Positions 42,124 through 51,462 are shown, numbered from the stretch's first letter. The stretch: 64,000 bases of DNA from PALSA-270 sp963770245 (GCA_963770245.1 CAVYOX010000014.1:310001-374000), one strand, 5' to 3'. The notes: a model not told the origin generated them from the sequence alone. Program-made: numbers and translations.

Positions 42124-42324
42124 CTACTGCACCAAACCCGTTTCCGGAGCCGTTTTCTCCAGGTTCTTGACCGGATCAGGTTCAGCCGCCTTCCTACCAC
42201 GGAACAGCAACTCCAAGAACATCCCCTGGGCTTCGAGCTTGTCTTCGGTCACCGCCTCAGCGTAGACCTCAAAGGTCGTCTTCAGGTTTTGATGCCGGAG
42301 CATTTCCTGCACCAACTTCGTCAA
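42124..42324 (-). pseudogene. Tyrosine recombinase (integrase) remnant, C-terminal end only
   Basis: 66 residues matching the C-terminus of phage/XerC-like integrases: TKLVQEMLRHQNLKTTFEVY, with the nucleophile Tyr in TFEVYAEAV. The Arg-His-Arg residues and the whole N-terminal DNA-binding domain are gone; the frame breaks just upstream (TGA near 42336). CCCGCA-type repeats lie between it and the tRNA (about 42100-42122), like integrase arm sites. It is convergent on the tRNA, the usual position for an island integrase. Confidence 0.85.
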
Positions 42325-42789
42325 AGATCATTCAATCAGTCATCGCCCCAACCAAGGGAGACTTTCGTACTATTGAAATTCGCATCTTCTGGCCGGATGG
42401 CTCAGGGCCGCCTCCATCGTTCCACTGCCAGCAACAGAAGCATCAGGAAGAGAATGTATAGCGTCTTTATCAATAAGATCAGATTTGCCCATCACCGCCT
42501 ACCCAGCCGGGGATTCGCCTGAAATATGACATGTTTTATTTGTTGTCTGTGAGCGTTGCGGGTTGGCTCACGAGTCGGATCAGTTGATGAATACCAATGC
42601 GGAAATAATCACTGATGGCCAGAACCGGAGCCCCCAGTTTGTCGATTCGTCAAGTAGCTAGTCATCCACTTTGAATGCGGTTCATAAGTAGCGAAGGTGC
42701 GACATCCCATAGATAGGCGCGTTTCCGTCTGACCGGCGCTTTCACTCTTCGTGGTGTCCCCCCTTCTTCGGGCAACGTTGAAAAAACTT
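42325..42789. other. Gene-free stretch of the island
   Basis: About 465 bp of lower-GC DNA between the integrase remnant and the ECF sigma gene. No frame longer than a few dozen codons looks coding. It probably holds debris of the lost integrase region. The sigma promoter lies at its right end. Confidence 0.5.
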
Positions 42790-42816
42790 GTAACCCAAGC
42801 GTTCCGGCCCCGTAAT
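42790..42816 (+). promoter_or_regulatory. ECF-type promoter upstream of the sigma gene
   Basis: GTAACCC (-35 type) followed by CGTAAT (-10 type) at 42811 after a run of A residues (AAAAAAC). This GTAAC-type -35 is usual for promoters read by ECF sigma factors, so the gene 18 bp downstream may activate itself. Confidence 0.5.
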
Positions 42817-42833
42817 AGAGAGTAGAGAAGCCC

Positions 42834-43367
42834 ATGGATCTGCTCCGGCGGTTTGCGCTTGGCGAGATCGATGCTTTCGAGACGTTGGTCCGGCAGTTCC
42901 AGGGCGACATCTACGGCTGGATCGTGCGCATCGTGCGCGACCAGAGCATCGCAGAGGATCTGACCGTGGAGACCTTATGGCGGATCTACCGGGCGCGCCA
43001 ACAGTTTCGTCCGGATGGAAACTTTGCAGCCTGGGCGAGGCGGATCGCCACTAACCTGGCGCTCGACCATCTCCGGCGCAAACGTCCAGAACAGAGTCTG
43101 CTCGCAGAACCCGCCGCAGCGCCTCCGTCCGATCATCTCCTCCAGCGGGAAACGCGAGAGAAGATCCAGCAGGCATTTCGCCGCCTGCCGGCCAAGTTGC
43201 AAGTAGCGGCGACGCTCGCACTTGTCGAAGAACAGCCTTACGACGAAATTGCTGATGCCTTAGGGACATCTGTCGGCGCAGTGAAGCTGCGTGTGTTCCG
43301 GGCGGTTCGCATCCTGCGCAAACAACTGAACCACCTTGGACTCGGGCCCGGAGTTGCAAGGACATGA
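42834..43367 (+). CDS. ECF sigma factor (island)
   Basis: 177 residues. Region 2: FETLVRQFQGDIYGWIVRIV, DQSIAEDLTVETLWRIYRAR; region 4: EQPYDEIADALGTSVGAVKL, RVFRAVRILRKQL. It is followed after 10 bp by a small membrane protein, then two more membrane proteins, all with strong RBSs. This operon is probably one autoregulated unit. GAGAAG precedes the ATG. Confidence 0.9.
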   Translation: MDLLRRFALGEIDAFETLVRQFQGDIYGWIVRIVRDQSIAEDLTVETLWRIYRARQQFRPDGNFAAWARRIATNLALDHLRRKRPEQSLLAEPAAAPPSDHLLQRETREKIQQAFRRLPAKLQVAATLALVEEQPYDEIADALGTSVGAVKLRVFRAVRILRKQLNHLGLGPGVART

Positions 43368-43377
43368 GGATAAGGAA

Positions 43378-43596
43378 ATGACCGAACACGACGACCGCCA
43401 GATTCGCGAAGCTCTGAAGCAATCGTTTCCTCCGATGAACACTGAACTCCGCCGGGACCTCTGGCCCGCGGTGCTGCGCAAACTCGACGTTCACGTGGCT
43501 CCTGTGCCCTGGTACGACTGGGCGCTGATTGGGGTGAGCGCTACCGTCTTTCTGTTCTTCCCGCAACTGATCCTGGTGTTCGCGTACCACCTGTAG
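43378..43596 (+). CDS. Small single-pass membrane protein, possible anti-sigma factor
   Basis: 72 residues: an N-terminal cytoplasmic helix (DDRQIREALKQSFPPMN, DLWPAVLRKLDVHV) and one C-terminal membrane helix (WALIGVSATVFLFFPQLILV). It immediately follows the sigma gene, with AAGGAA before the ATG. Size and position suit an anti-sigma tether, but there is no His-Cys-Cys zinc motif. Confidence 0.6.
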   Translation: MTEHDDRQIREALKQSFPPMNTELRRDLWPAVLRKLDVHVAPVPWYDWALIGVSATVFLFFPQLILVFAYHL

Positions 43597-43607
43597 AAGG
43601 AGGCTTT

Positions 43608-44051
43608 ATGAACAATCGTCCGTACTTGCGCGCTTACATGGCAGGAATCGCCGTGCCGACGCCGCTCTTGCTGGTCGCCCTGACCCTGTTCAGCATCGCA
43701 CGCTTTGTCTACAACGTTCCCATCCCCGTGGAGCGGGTCATCATTTTTCCCATGGCGATCGTCCCCAACCTGTTTGGGGTGTGGAACGTGCTGCACCTGG
43801 CGTCGTGGTCGCGCTTGCCGCTGGGGATTCACGGCGCGATCCTTCCTTTCATCCTCGGGCCGGTGGGATTCTTCCTCGGGCGTGGCCTGGGTTTCCTGAA
43901 GACGACGGGCTACGGATTCATCTATTTCGACGTAGTGCAGGTGCACTACCTGCATGTAGCAGTGGTATTTCCGGCGGTGGTGATCGTCTATTACCTGGTC
44001 TGGAAATACCTGATCGGATTCTTCAATCGAGTCGCAGGAATCGCGGAGTAG
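43608..44051 (+). CDS. Four-helix membrane protein of unknown function
   Basis: 147 residues with about four hydrophobic helices (PTPLLLVALTLFSIARFVY, FPMAIVPNLFGVWNVLHLAS, GIHGAILPFILGPVGFFL, AVVFPAVVIVYYLVW). No family recognised. AAGGAGG RBS. Between the small anti-sigma-like gene and the methyltransferase-like gene. Confidence 0.65.
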   Translation: MNNRPYLRAYMAGIAVPTPLLLVALTLFSIARFVYNVPIPVERVIIFPMAIVPNLFGVWNVLHLASWSRLPLGIHGAILPFILGPVGFFLGRGLGFLKTTGYGFIYFDVVQVHYLHVAVVFPAVVIVYYLVWKYLIGFFNRVAGIAE

Positions 44052-44102
44052 CGCTCGCGTAATCAAAGAGCAAGGAAATTGTTGCGGCGACAGGAGGCAT
44101 TT

Positions 44103-44648
44103 ATGACGTATGTACGTTCTGGGAGTGTTCCGCCCCTCTGGCACGCGGATCGGTGGGCAACTGCAATGGTCTGGCTGGCCGTAGGCTCAGCGTTTTTCGC
44201 CCTGTGGTTCTGGCTGCTACCCCAGTGGCTCGGTTTCCGCGTGGAGATGGCAGGCTCCGCCCGCTGGCGCTGGCTGGCGGCTGTCCCGTCGGTGCTGGGA
44301 TTCGCCGTAGCGCTGCGGTGTGTCTGGGACTTCGGTTGGACCGGACATGGCACGCCTGCGCCGATGATTCCCCCGCAGCGGCTGGTCGTCGTCGGTTTCT
44401 ATCGCTACGTACGCAACCCGATGTATCTTGGCTTAGCGGCAGGATGGATTGGACTCTGGACCGTCTTCGGACACCCGGATCCACGAGCGATTGCCGCCGT
44501 GGCAGTCGTAGCCTTCGGTGTACATCTGTTCGTGCTCTTGTATGAGGAGCCGACGTTACGGCGGAAGTTCGGTTCGGACTACGAAGCCTATTGCCAGAAA
44601 GTGAGCCGCTGGTTGCCACGTGTTAGGGCCTGGGCGAAGCCTGAGTAG
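44103..44648 (+). CDS. Isoprenylcysteine carboxyl methyltransferase (ICMT/PEMT)-like membrane protein
   Basis: 181 residues with several membrane helices and the C-terminal SAM-binding region typical of the family: GFYRYVRNPMYLGLAAGWIG and YEEPTLRRKFGSDYEAYCQK. Bacterial members methylate lipids or small molecules; the substrate here is unknown. ATG 44103 has ACAGGAGGCAT upstream. Last gene of the ECF operon. Confidence 0.85.
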   Translation: MTYVRSGSVPPLWHADRWATAMVWLAVGSAFFALWFWLLPQWLGFRVEMAGSARWRWLAAVPSVLGFAVALRCVWDFGWTGHGTPAPMIPPQRLVVVGFYRYVRNPMYLGLAAGWIGLWTVFGHPDPRAIAAVAVVAFGVHLFVLLYEEPTLRRKFGSDYEAYCQKVSRWLPRVRAWAKPE

Positions 44649-45403
44649 CGACCGATGGGTTCCGCGCGAGAAATGCGCTGCGTAGCGCGACGTTGTCATG
44701 TGGGTCTTTAATCTTTCCCGCGAACATTGCGTACGGAGAGACAGTCGCCTACGCTGTGAGAGGTTGCTACACTACAGCTGCACGCGGAACAAATGGTTCG
44801 AGCAGCGATTTGTATTGAGGGCCCAACTGCAGTTCCTCACCATATTCATCGCGCACCCTTGCGAGGATCGCTCGCTGCCTTCAGTTCGTACCGCAAATAG
44901 CACAGCCGCATCAGGATGGAGCAGGCCAAAAAGAATCGGGACAGGTCGCCGGACAACGGCGAAGTCAACTGCGGGGTCAGCGGTTGATCGAATCTCAGGC
45001 ATCAGAAAGGAGAGAAAGAATCAGCTATATCTGTCGGGAGTTCCAGTTGTCGTTGATGGGAAAGAATAGTTGACGCCGGGCATACATCGCCGGCTCGAGG
45101 CGAGACGTAGGTAAAGCACTGGTGAAGGACACTCCGAGGTGGCAACTGCTTCAAGCGAACATCATATGAACACACGATACCACTTTCAAACTTATTCGCG
45201 GACGGGGATGGCCGGGCATCATTTCAGAAATGGAGCAGCTTCCGTATGGCGAAACGGGAGCGGTGCGGATCAACCACTGGCGAGTTCTGCAGATGGAATG
45301 ACTGGTCCAGTGCGGGCTCAAAGGTCGCGGCTGGCGAAAGAGACTCGCGACATTTTCATCCGATGACATTCTGGCGGTGCACAGCCGCATCCGCTTAGCT
45401 GTC
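44649..45403. other. Gene-free region of the island
   Basis: About 750 bp. Open frames exist (for example 44698-45069 on the plus strand) but show no RBS, no domain and poor codon bias. I see no repeat, tRNA or terminator that I can support. Most likely degraded island DNA. Confidence 0.5.
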
Positions 45404-45829
45404 CTATAGCACGAGCACATCGTTGCCGCGCGACTTCAGAGCGCGGTCAAACGTGATCAACTTCAAGCCTGCCACGGCCGTGAAAGCCAACATGTACGCG
45501 TCTGCCCAGAACTTTGGAGAGCGACTAGGCATTCGAGAGCGCGCGCGGAACTCCTTCTCGATATCCTCCGGCTCGGGCACGAAAACAACTCGATCATCAG
45601 CCCAGATCCGGTCCCACAGGCTCCAGGCTTCCGCCATAGATTTTGCGTCCACTCCCATGATCTGTTCGGTTGTCAGAAGCCTAAGAACAGTGATTTGCGT
45701 GAACCGAGCGAAAAGGAATTGCTCCTGTCCGGCCTGCTCAAACCAGGATCTGGCTCTTTCGGAATGTATATGCCGGCTCCACAGGAGCGCCAGCCAGACA
45801 TTGGCATCAAGGAAATTCAACGTGTTCAT
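45404..45829 (-). CDS. PIN-domain ribonuclease, VapC-type toxin
   Basis: 141 residues. PIN acidic residues: Asp in NFLDANVWLALL (about residue 8), Asp in FWADAYMLAFTAVAG (about 110) and Asp in LITFDRALKSRG (about 128). Toxic RNase when free of its antitoxin. The start ATG 45829 (MNTLNFLD) lies inside the end of the antitoxin gene; ATG 45841 is also in frame. It belongs to the TA-associated subgroup with LITFDRAL. Confidence 0.88.
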   Translation of the reverse strand: MNTLNFLDANVWLALLWSRHIHSERARSWFEQAGQEQFLFARFTQITVLRLLTTEQIMGVDAKSMAEAWSLWDRIWADDRVVFVPEPEDIEKEFRARSRMPSRSPKFWADAYMLAFTAVAGLKLITFDRALKSRGNDVLVL

Positions 45830-46049
45830 AGATCTGCTCATTCGTCAGGTCTACCTGTGGTCCCTTGGAAACAATCAGAGGAAATTCGACCCGCTTTGGC
45901 CTCGGCCGCTGTGTCTGCAAGACCACACGTCTCACACCGAGAAGAACCAGCTCACGAATCGAAGAACCAGTTCCCGCCGCCTGCTCCTTTAATTTCCGAT
46001 AAAGGGGCGCCGGAATGTCCACCGTCGTCCGAATCGATTCTTGCTTCAT
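45807..46049 (-). CDS. Ribbon-helix-helix antitoxin, VapB-type
   Basis: 80 residues starting MKQESIRTTVDIPAPLYRKL; the RTTVDIP strand and the following helices are the RHH DNA-binding fold. The C-terminal half (VEFPLIVSKGPQVDLTNEQI) would wrap the toxin. Overlaps the toxin gene by 23 bp. Upstream, CCATA-2 nt-TATGG in the minus-strand sequence (about 46063-46074) is a likely autorepressor operator. Confidence 0.82.
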   Translation of the reverse strand: MKQESIRTTVDIPAPLYRKLKEQAAGTGSSIRELVLLGVRRVVLQTQRPRPKRVEFPLIVSKGPQVDLTNEQIYEHVEFP

Positions 46050-46055
46050 AAACAT

Positions 46056-46569
46056 GATTATTTCATATGTGCCATAAATATGGAAGATACCGTTTTTTCG
46101 CCTAGGGAGTGGCAAACTGCGGAGATACCATCTTCCCTGAATCCTAATAGTATTGATCAAGTCGAGGATCGCGAAATGGGCCGGATGGAACAAAAGGCGA
46201 ACAAAAGTTACCGGCAGTTTTACCGGCAGTCGGCTTTGCCTGCTGTGACCATCAGTGACTTAGAGCGCCGGGAGGCACCTCTAAGTACTTGCAATCACTG
46301 TTAATTTTGGCCCTGAAAAGCCTGATGTTGCCAGTTCAGGCGGGTTCCTCATCAACTTCATTCGCCGAAACTTAGCGAAATGTGACCGCAAGAATCAGAC
46401 GAAATCACCCACGGCGATCACCCGCGACTCCATGATGCGGCCGACCGTTTGCCGGCGAGGGGGCAAAAACTCAGGAGGGCGTTTCTGAAGACCAACATGG
46501 CGAGACTTCCCCCAAGCCGACTTCGGGCCCGGAATAATTTCCGGTGAACCGGTGAACGATTGCCGTGAA
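46056..46569. other. Gene-free region between the TA pair and the permease
   Basis: About 510 bp including the likely TA operator at its left end and the 13-bp repeat pair at 46403-46428. No gene is supported. It holds no recognisable insertion sequence. Confidence 0.45.
46403..46428 (+). repeat. Two tandem 13-bp units of the AATCACCCACGGC family
   Basis: AATCACCCACGGC followed by the diverged GATCACCCGCGAC. The same perfect unit recurs at 51417 and, inverted, at 13490. Confidence 0.5.
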
Positions 46570-49011
46570 TCATTCGTACCTCAGAGCCACGCTGGGATCA
46601 ACTCTTGCGGCATGTTGTGCAGGTATATAAATCGCCAAGAGAGCTACGGAAGCTAGCAAGAAAGAGACGACTACGAACGTGAAGGAGTCGTGACCGGAGA
46701 CACCATACAGCATCCCCGCAACGAGCCTGGTTGCGGCATACGCGGCTCCGAGGCCTAGCGCCACCCCCACGGCAACCAGCACGCCGCCTTGCCGAAACAC
46801 AAGGGACATCACATCTTTTTTCTGTGCCCCGAGTGCCATGCGGATCCCAACTTCGCGAGTTCTCCGACGGATAACAAACGCCAGCAGACCGTACAGTCCC
46901 AGCATTGCCAACGACAACCCGAGCAGACTGAAGAGACCGAGCAGGGAGGCACTCATGCGCGCCGGGTAGAACGCGAATCCCAGATGTTCATTCATCGTCT
47001 GGACATCGGTAACGGCCAGATTGGGGTCCAAGCCCTGCACGACCGCGCGAATGGGCTGTATGTACTGGTGTGGGTCGCTCGCCGCATGAATCACTAGTCC
47101 GGAAGAATGGCCTGCGACAAAGAGGTGACGTTGCGGCGATTCACCCAGGCTCTGATACCTGCCGTTAGGCACGAGGCCAACGACTTCGATCCAGGGGCTA
47201 TCGCTGGAATTCAGCTTGAGGTGCTTCCCCACAGGATTTTGTCCGGGCCAGAAGCTATCGGCAAACATTTGATTGACGACGGCCACAGGGGCCGTGCCGT
47301 TCAGGTCGCGTGGGATGAAATCGCGTCCCGCCATAAGGGGTGTTCCCATGGTACGAAAGAAACCAGCCCCTACCCTGTCGTAGAAGACTTTCGGCCGCTC
47401 GTAATCTGGAACAGGAGTTTCGCCTTCGATATACACGTGACCATCGCCCAAGTAGCCTCCACTCAGCGGCGCGAACGCGGTGGAACTCACGTCGATCACT
47501 CCCGGCATGGACCGGACCTCGTCAAGCAGGCGTGCGTCGAATGCCGAACTCTGCTGGTCCGTGTAACCGGCAAGGAAGGTGTCGGCCGAGGCAAGCAGCC
47601 GGTTTTCGGGATCGAAACCCAAGCTAATCTGCTGTGCTTTAACGAGCGACCGGACAAAAAGCCCCGCCATGATCAATAACAGCAATGACACCGCGATCTG
47701 CCCGATCACAAGTGCATCGCGCGCCAGCATGCTGGTGTGACCTTGGCCAAGCCCGGAATCCCCGGCCTTCAATGTTCCGCCAAGATCAAGCTTCGTCGAG
47801 CGGAAAGCGGGAAGGATGCTGACGAGGATCCTGGTCGCCAATGACGCGCCCAGCGTGAACAGCAGGACTCGATAGTCAACACTTGCGTCGAATGAAATTT
47901 CGAGAGGCAGCGGAGGAGCAAACTTCAGCAGCATGCGTGTGCCAAGGACCGCAACGCCCAACCCGAGCAGACCGCCGCTGAGGGACAAGATCATGCCCTC
48001 CGTAACCAATTGTCGCACCAGCCGCCAGCGGCCAGCGCCCAGAGACATGCGTATGCCGAACTCCCTGCGCCGTGCTAGGGAACGCACCAGCACCAGACCT
48101 GCGATATTCGCACAAGCGATGAGCAAGACCAGACCCACGATGGCGAGAAGTATCCAGCCGAACCGCTCCAGCCCTGGAAGGAAGGGAGTCCGGCTCTCGC
48201 GTTCGGTCAATACGGTCAGCCCGAATTGATGATTCTCCTGCGGGTGTTCACGTTCCATACGACTCGCCAAAGTCGCCACTTCGGCGCGCGCTAGCGCCAG
48301 GGTGACTCCGGGCCGTAATCGTGCAATTGCTGATAGGAACGTCTCATTCCGGCGGGTGAGTTTAAAGCCCTGCCCAGGCATAGCTGCGCCTTCCATCATC
48401 ATCGGAACCCAGAGATCGTTTTGAAGGAGCAGGCCTGCCCGCAGCATGCGGTCTGGAGCAACGCCCACCACATCGAACAAATGGCCGTTGAGCCTTATAG
48501 AGCGGCCGGCGACCCTCGGATCGCCGTTGAATTTTTGTTCCCAAAGACGGTGGCTGATGACAACCACCGGCCGCGCGCCGAGGACCCGATCCTCATCGGG
48601 AGCAAAGGTGCGGCCAACCGCGGCTGGAACGCCAAGAGTATCGAAATAATTGCCCGAGACGACGCTCCCCCATATTCTCTCGCTCGCACCGTTTTGCCGC
48701 CCTAGGCCGAGACTCATAGGCTGCGGGGAGGAATAGACCGCCAGTTCCGAGAACGATTGCGCGGACGCACTCAGGTCTACATAGTTGGGATATGACATCT
48801 CATAAGACGCGCCCAGCGGTCCGGAAAAGATACGAACAAGCCGATCAGGCTCCGGCACGTTAAGAGGGCGGATTAGGGAATTCAGCACGCCGAATATGGC
48901 CGTATTAGCGCCGATTCCGAGCGCCAGCGTCAGAATTGTGACACCGGCAAAGATCCGGTTGCGGAGTAAGGTCCGGAAGGCATAGCGGATGTCCTGCAGT
49001 AAGGTGGGCAT
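46570..49011 (-). CDS. ADOP-type ABC transporter permease (MacB/FtsX duplicated)
   Basis: 813 residues. The protein starts DIRYAFRTLLRNRIFAGVTI, LTLALGIGANTAIFGVLNSL, the signature of acidobacterial duplicated orphan permeases. Two halves each contain a MacB-type periplasmic domain and an FtsX core of about four helices (VGLVLLIACANIAGLVLVRS; SLLGLSLAMLGLYGLLAFVI). No ATPase gene is adjacent, as usual for this orphan family. GGGAG precedes the ATG. Intact within the island. Confidence 0.93.
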   Translation of the reverse strand: MPTLLQDIRYAFRTLLRNRIFAGVTILTLALGIGANTAIFGVLNSLIRPLNVPEPDRLVRIFSGPLGASYEMSYPNYVDLSASAQSFSELAVYSSPQPMSLGLGRQNGASERIWGSVVSGNYFDTLGVPAAVGRTFAPDEDRVLGARPVVVISHRLWEQKFNGDPRVAGRSIRLNGHLFDVVGVAPDRMLRAGLLLQNDLWVPMMMEGAAMPGQGFKLTRRNETFLSAIARLRPGVTLALARAEVATLASRMEREHPQENHQFGLTVLTERESRTPFLPGLERFGWILLAIVGLVLLIACANIAGLVLVRSLARRREFGIRMSLGAGRWRLVRQLVTEGMILSLSGGLLGLGVAVLGTRMLLKFAPPLPLEISFDASVDYRVLLFTLGASLATRILVSILPAFRSTKLDLGGTLKAGDSGLGQGHTSMLARDALVIGQIAVSLLLLIMAGLFVRSLVKAQQISLGFDPENRLLASADTFLAGYTDQQSSAFDARLLDEVRSMPGVIDVSSTAFAPLSGGYLGDGHVYIEGETPVPDYERPKVFYDRVGAGFFRTMGTPLMAGRDFIPRDLNGTAPVAVVNQMFADSFWPGQNPVGKHLKLNSSDSPWIEVVGLVPNGRYQSLGESPQRHLFVAGHSSGLVIHAASDPHQYIQPIRAVVQGLDPNLAVTDVQTMNEHLGFAFYPARMSASLLGLFSLLGLSLAMLGLYGLLAFVIRRRTREVGIRMALGAQKKDVMSLVFRQGGVLVAVGVALGLGAAYAATRLVAGMLYGVSGHDSFTFVVVSFLLASVALLAIYIPAQHAARVDPSVALRYE

Positions 49012-49816
49012 CGGTCTGCTCCCTTTATGATTCCAACGGCACCACGTCGAGCGGTGGCGCTTTTCCTTCTACTACGAGGCGTGGGGCATTTAAGTTCCGC
49101 GAAGATTCGGATTAGAAGGCGGCCCGGTGGTGGAGCACTCGTGGATTTGAATCACACGGTCCGATCCACATAGTAATCCTCTGTGGCACAACAACGAGAT
49201 GCGACGCTCGGAATAGCGCTGCCCGTTCTGATCTGGATAGCCGGACACACGGAAACTATCCAGAAACGGGTTCGAGGAAGTTGACCGGATTAGGAACGAG
49301 AAGTGTGCGTCCAGCGAAGGCTGGCATGAACAGTGGGTGAAAGTCCCATCGGGGTAAGAGTTCAAGCCCCGTAGCTTGAATAGCAGGAAGGAAGGAAACT
49401 GAGAATCCTGAAGCCTATTGACGAAGCCATCTAATAAGGATGGCGAGCGAGTCACCGGGCCGTAACGCAAGTAAACCCATATGGCCTCGAAAGTACTGAA
49501 ACCCGAAGGCCGAGCCCTCACTTCTCGGGCGAAGGCAGCATGGAGCGTCGCAAGGACTGATGCGGCGAAACACTTCGGCGGGGTTGGTAGGGACAGCACG
49601 GTGACAAGGTCATGCTAAGCAACTGGAGAAACCCTCCTCGTCCCGTCGAGAAATCGGCGGAGCAGGGAAGCCGTATAACCGGCAACACCGGGAAGTCGGT
49701 GGACGGCGAGAGGGATTCGGCTGGGTCTGTAGTAGCGGGGAAGCGGAGTAATGTCCGTGGAGCGAAGAGGCCCTGCTGTTTGTAATGACTCTAACAAAAC
49801 GGGAGGCAAGGGTGAG

Positions 49817-51124
49817 ATGACAAAAGCGCCCATCAGTTTGCAGGACCTGAGAAGGAGTCTATATGTCAAGGCGAAGGCAGAACCGCTTTGGCGTTTCTGG
49901 GGACTATACGTCCACGTCTGCAAGATGGAGACTTTGCGGGAAGCCTACCAGATGGCGAGAAGTAACGGCGGGGCACCAGGGATTGACGGGGTCACGTTCG
50001 AAGCCATTGAGGAAAGCGGAGCGGAGAGTTTTCTCGGGCAGATTCGGGAAGAGCTAGTTACCAACACGTATCGGCCCATGAGGGCACGGAAGAAGGAGAT
50101 TCCAAAGGATGGGGGCAAGAAAGTCCGCGTCCTTTCGATTCCCGCAATCCGTGATCGAGTGGTCCAGGGGGCGTTAAAGCTAATCCTGGAGCCGATCTTC
50201 GAAGCTGATTTCCAAGCAGGGTCGTATGGATATCGACCGAAGCGGACGGCGCATGAAGCCGTAGCCCGAGTAGCCCAAGCGATCGTCGAAGAGAAGACGC
50301 GCATCATTGATTTGGATCTAACTGCCTATTTCGATAACGTGCAGCATTCTCTGCTGTTAGAGAAAGTGGCCCGGCGGGTCCGAGATGATGCCGTCATGCA
50401 TTTGCTCAAGATGATCCTGAAAGCGACTGGGAAGACAGGCGTTCCCCAAGGCGGGGTGATTTCACCGTTGCTCAGTAACCTCTATCTGAATGAGGTAGAC
50501 CGGATGCTGGAAAAGGCGGTGCACACCACGCGAAGGGGCAGGTCAACCAACGTCCAATATGCACGTTTTGCGGACGATATGGTGATCTTGATCGACGCGG
50601 AACGGCGGAGTGACTGGCTGGTGAAGGCGGTAGACAGGCGGCTGCGCGAGGAGTTCGCGAAGCTACGCGTTGCGATCAACGAGGACAAGAGTCGGATGGT
50701 GGATCTGAGAAAGGAAGAGAGCTTTACTTTCCTGGGTTTTCAGTATCGGCGCATACTCAGCCTTCGGCGGAAGTGGCGGCCACACTATGCGCCAACGCTG
50801 AAGAAGCGAACAGCGCTGTTGGCTAAGCTCAGGGAGATCTTCCGACAGCATGTCAGCTGGCCAGTGGAGAATGTGATTGCGAAAATCAATCCGATTCTGC
50901 GTGGTTGGGTGAACTACTTTCGGGTCGGTCATTCGAGTTCCTGTTTTTCGATGGTCAAGCATTGGGTAGAGAAGACGGTCAGGCAACATCTGATGCGTGC
51001 CCGGGGACGCAAAGGTTTTGGCTGGAAGCGGTGGAGTAGTGAATGGCTATATGACCGGCTGGGTTTGTTTAACGACTACCAGCTCCGTCGATGGTCAGTT
51101 GCGAAAGTCGCCTCAGCATCATAG
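49817..51124 (+). CDS. ltrA: Group II intron reverse transcriptase/maturase
   Basis: 435 residues. RT domain: NGGAPGIDGVTFEAIEESG, GSYGYRPKRTAHEAVARVAQ, DLDLTAYFDNVQHSLLLEKV, VPQGGVISPLLSNLYL and the catalytic FADD in YARFADDMVIL (YADD with Phe). The maturase X domain follows (FRQHVSWPVENVIAKINPIL, RGWVNYFRVG). No HNH endonuclease domain is visible at the C-terminus. ATG 49817 (MTKAPISLQD) follows AAGGGTGAG; an upstream frame to 49751 is intron RNA. Confidence 0.95.
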   Translation: MTKAPISLQDLRRSLYVKAKAEPLWRFWGLYVHVCKMETLREAYQMARSNGGAPGIDGVTFEAIEESGAESFLGQIREELVTNTYRPMRARKKEIPKDGGKKVRVLSIPAIRDRVVQGALKLILEPIFEADFQAGSYGYRPKRTAHEAVARVAQAIVEEKTRIIDLDLTAYFDNVQHSLLLEKVARRVRDDAVMHLLKMILKATGKTGVPQGGVISPLLSNLYLNEVDRMLEKAVHTTRRGRSTNVQYARFADDMVILIDAERRSDWLVKAVDRRLREEFAKLRVAINEDKSRMVDLRKEESFTFLGFQYRRILSLRRKWRPHYAPTLKKRTALLAKLREIFRQHVSWPVENVIAKINPILRGWVNYFRVGHSSSCFSMVKHWVEKTVRQHLMRARGRKGFGWKRWSSEWLYDRLGLFNDYQLRRWSVAKVASAS

Positions 51125-51153
51125 GCCCCATAACTCTTGACACCAAGCAAACA

Positions 51154-51190
51154 GGTGCGCCCAGTGCGGGAAATCCGCACGCTGGGTGCG
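51154..51190 (+). ncRNA. Likely intron domain V hairpin
   Basis: GCGCCCAG pairs with CTGGGTGC, then GTGCGG with CCGCAC closing a GAAA-type loop, a length and shape like the catalytic domain V. It lies 30 nt after the RT stop, the usual place. The exact catalytic triad is not assigned. Confidence 0.5.
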
Positions 51191-51416
51191 ATGTGGCGGG
51201 GGCTGGAAACGGATTCACGGTTTGGCTATTGAGGCACTCCCAGAGGAAACGGGGAGCAACAAGCTAGGCTAAACCTTCGGAACACCGCGCCAGTCCTCGA
51301 CCCGACCTTAGAAGTCGGCTTGTAGAACGGGACCTCTGTGATTAAGACCTCCATCACAGGATCCACGGATTGTGTGGCGTCGGAGGAGCGAGATTTCGCA
51401 GGTCCTCGGATCGCAG

Positions 51417-51442
51417 AATCACCCACGGCAATCACCCACGGT
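51417..51442 (+). repeat. Tandem pair of the 13-bp AATCACCCACGG unit near attR
   Basis: AATCACCCACGGC and AATCACCCACGGT head to tail, about 85 bp left of attR. Shares the unit with 46403 and 13490. Confidence 0.55.
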
Positions 51443-51462
51443 CCTCCCGACTTTCCCGTATT

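Larger units (their letters stand above)
49303..51235 (+). mobile_element. Group II intron with reverse transcriptase ORF
   Basis: The 5' end GTGTGCGTCCAGCG fits the GUGYG start and is followed by the conserved leader (GGGTGAAAGTCCCATC, GGGGTAAGAGTTCAAGCCCC). An RT-maturase ORF lies in domain IV. A hairpin at 51154-51190 fits domain V. The 3' end is not defined; I place it loosely. It lies in the intergenic DNA after the permease promoter, not inside a gene. Confidence 0.8.

Noticed and set aside
44698..45069. 123-codon plus-strand frame in the island
   Set aside because: No RBS, no domain, Arg/Ser/Thr-rich composition unlike the neighbours.
46041..46304. 87-codon plus-strand frame upstream of the TA operon
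   Set aside because: It overlaps the TA promoter and antitoxin start on the opposite strand and has no domain or RBS.
49090..49923. Minus-strand frames across the 5' part of the intron
   Set aside because: They lie on the non-coding strand of structured intron RNA and show no protein similarity.
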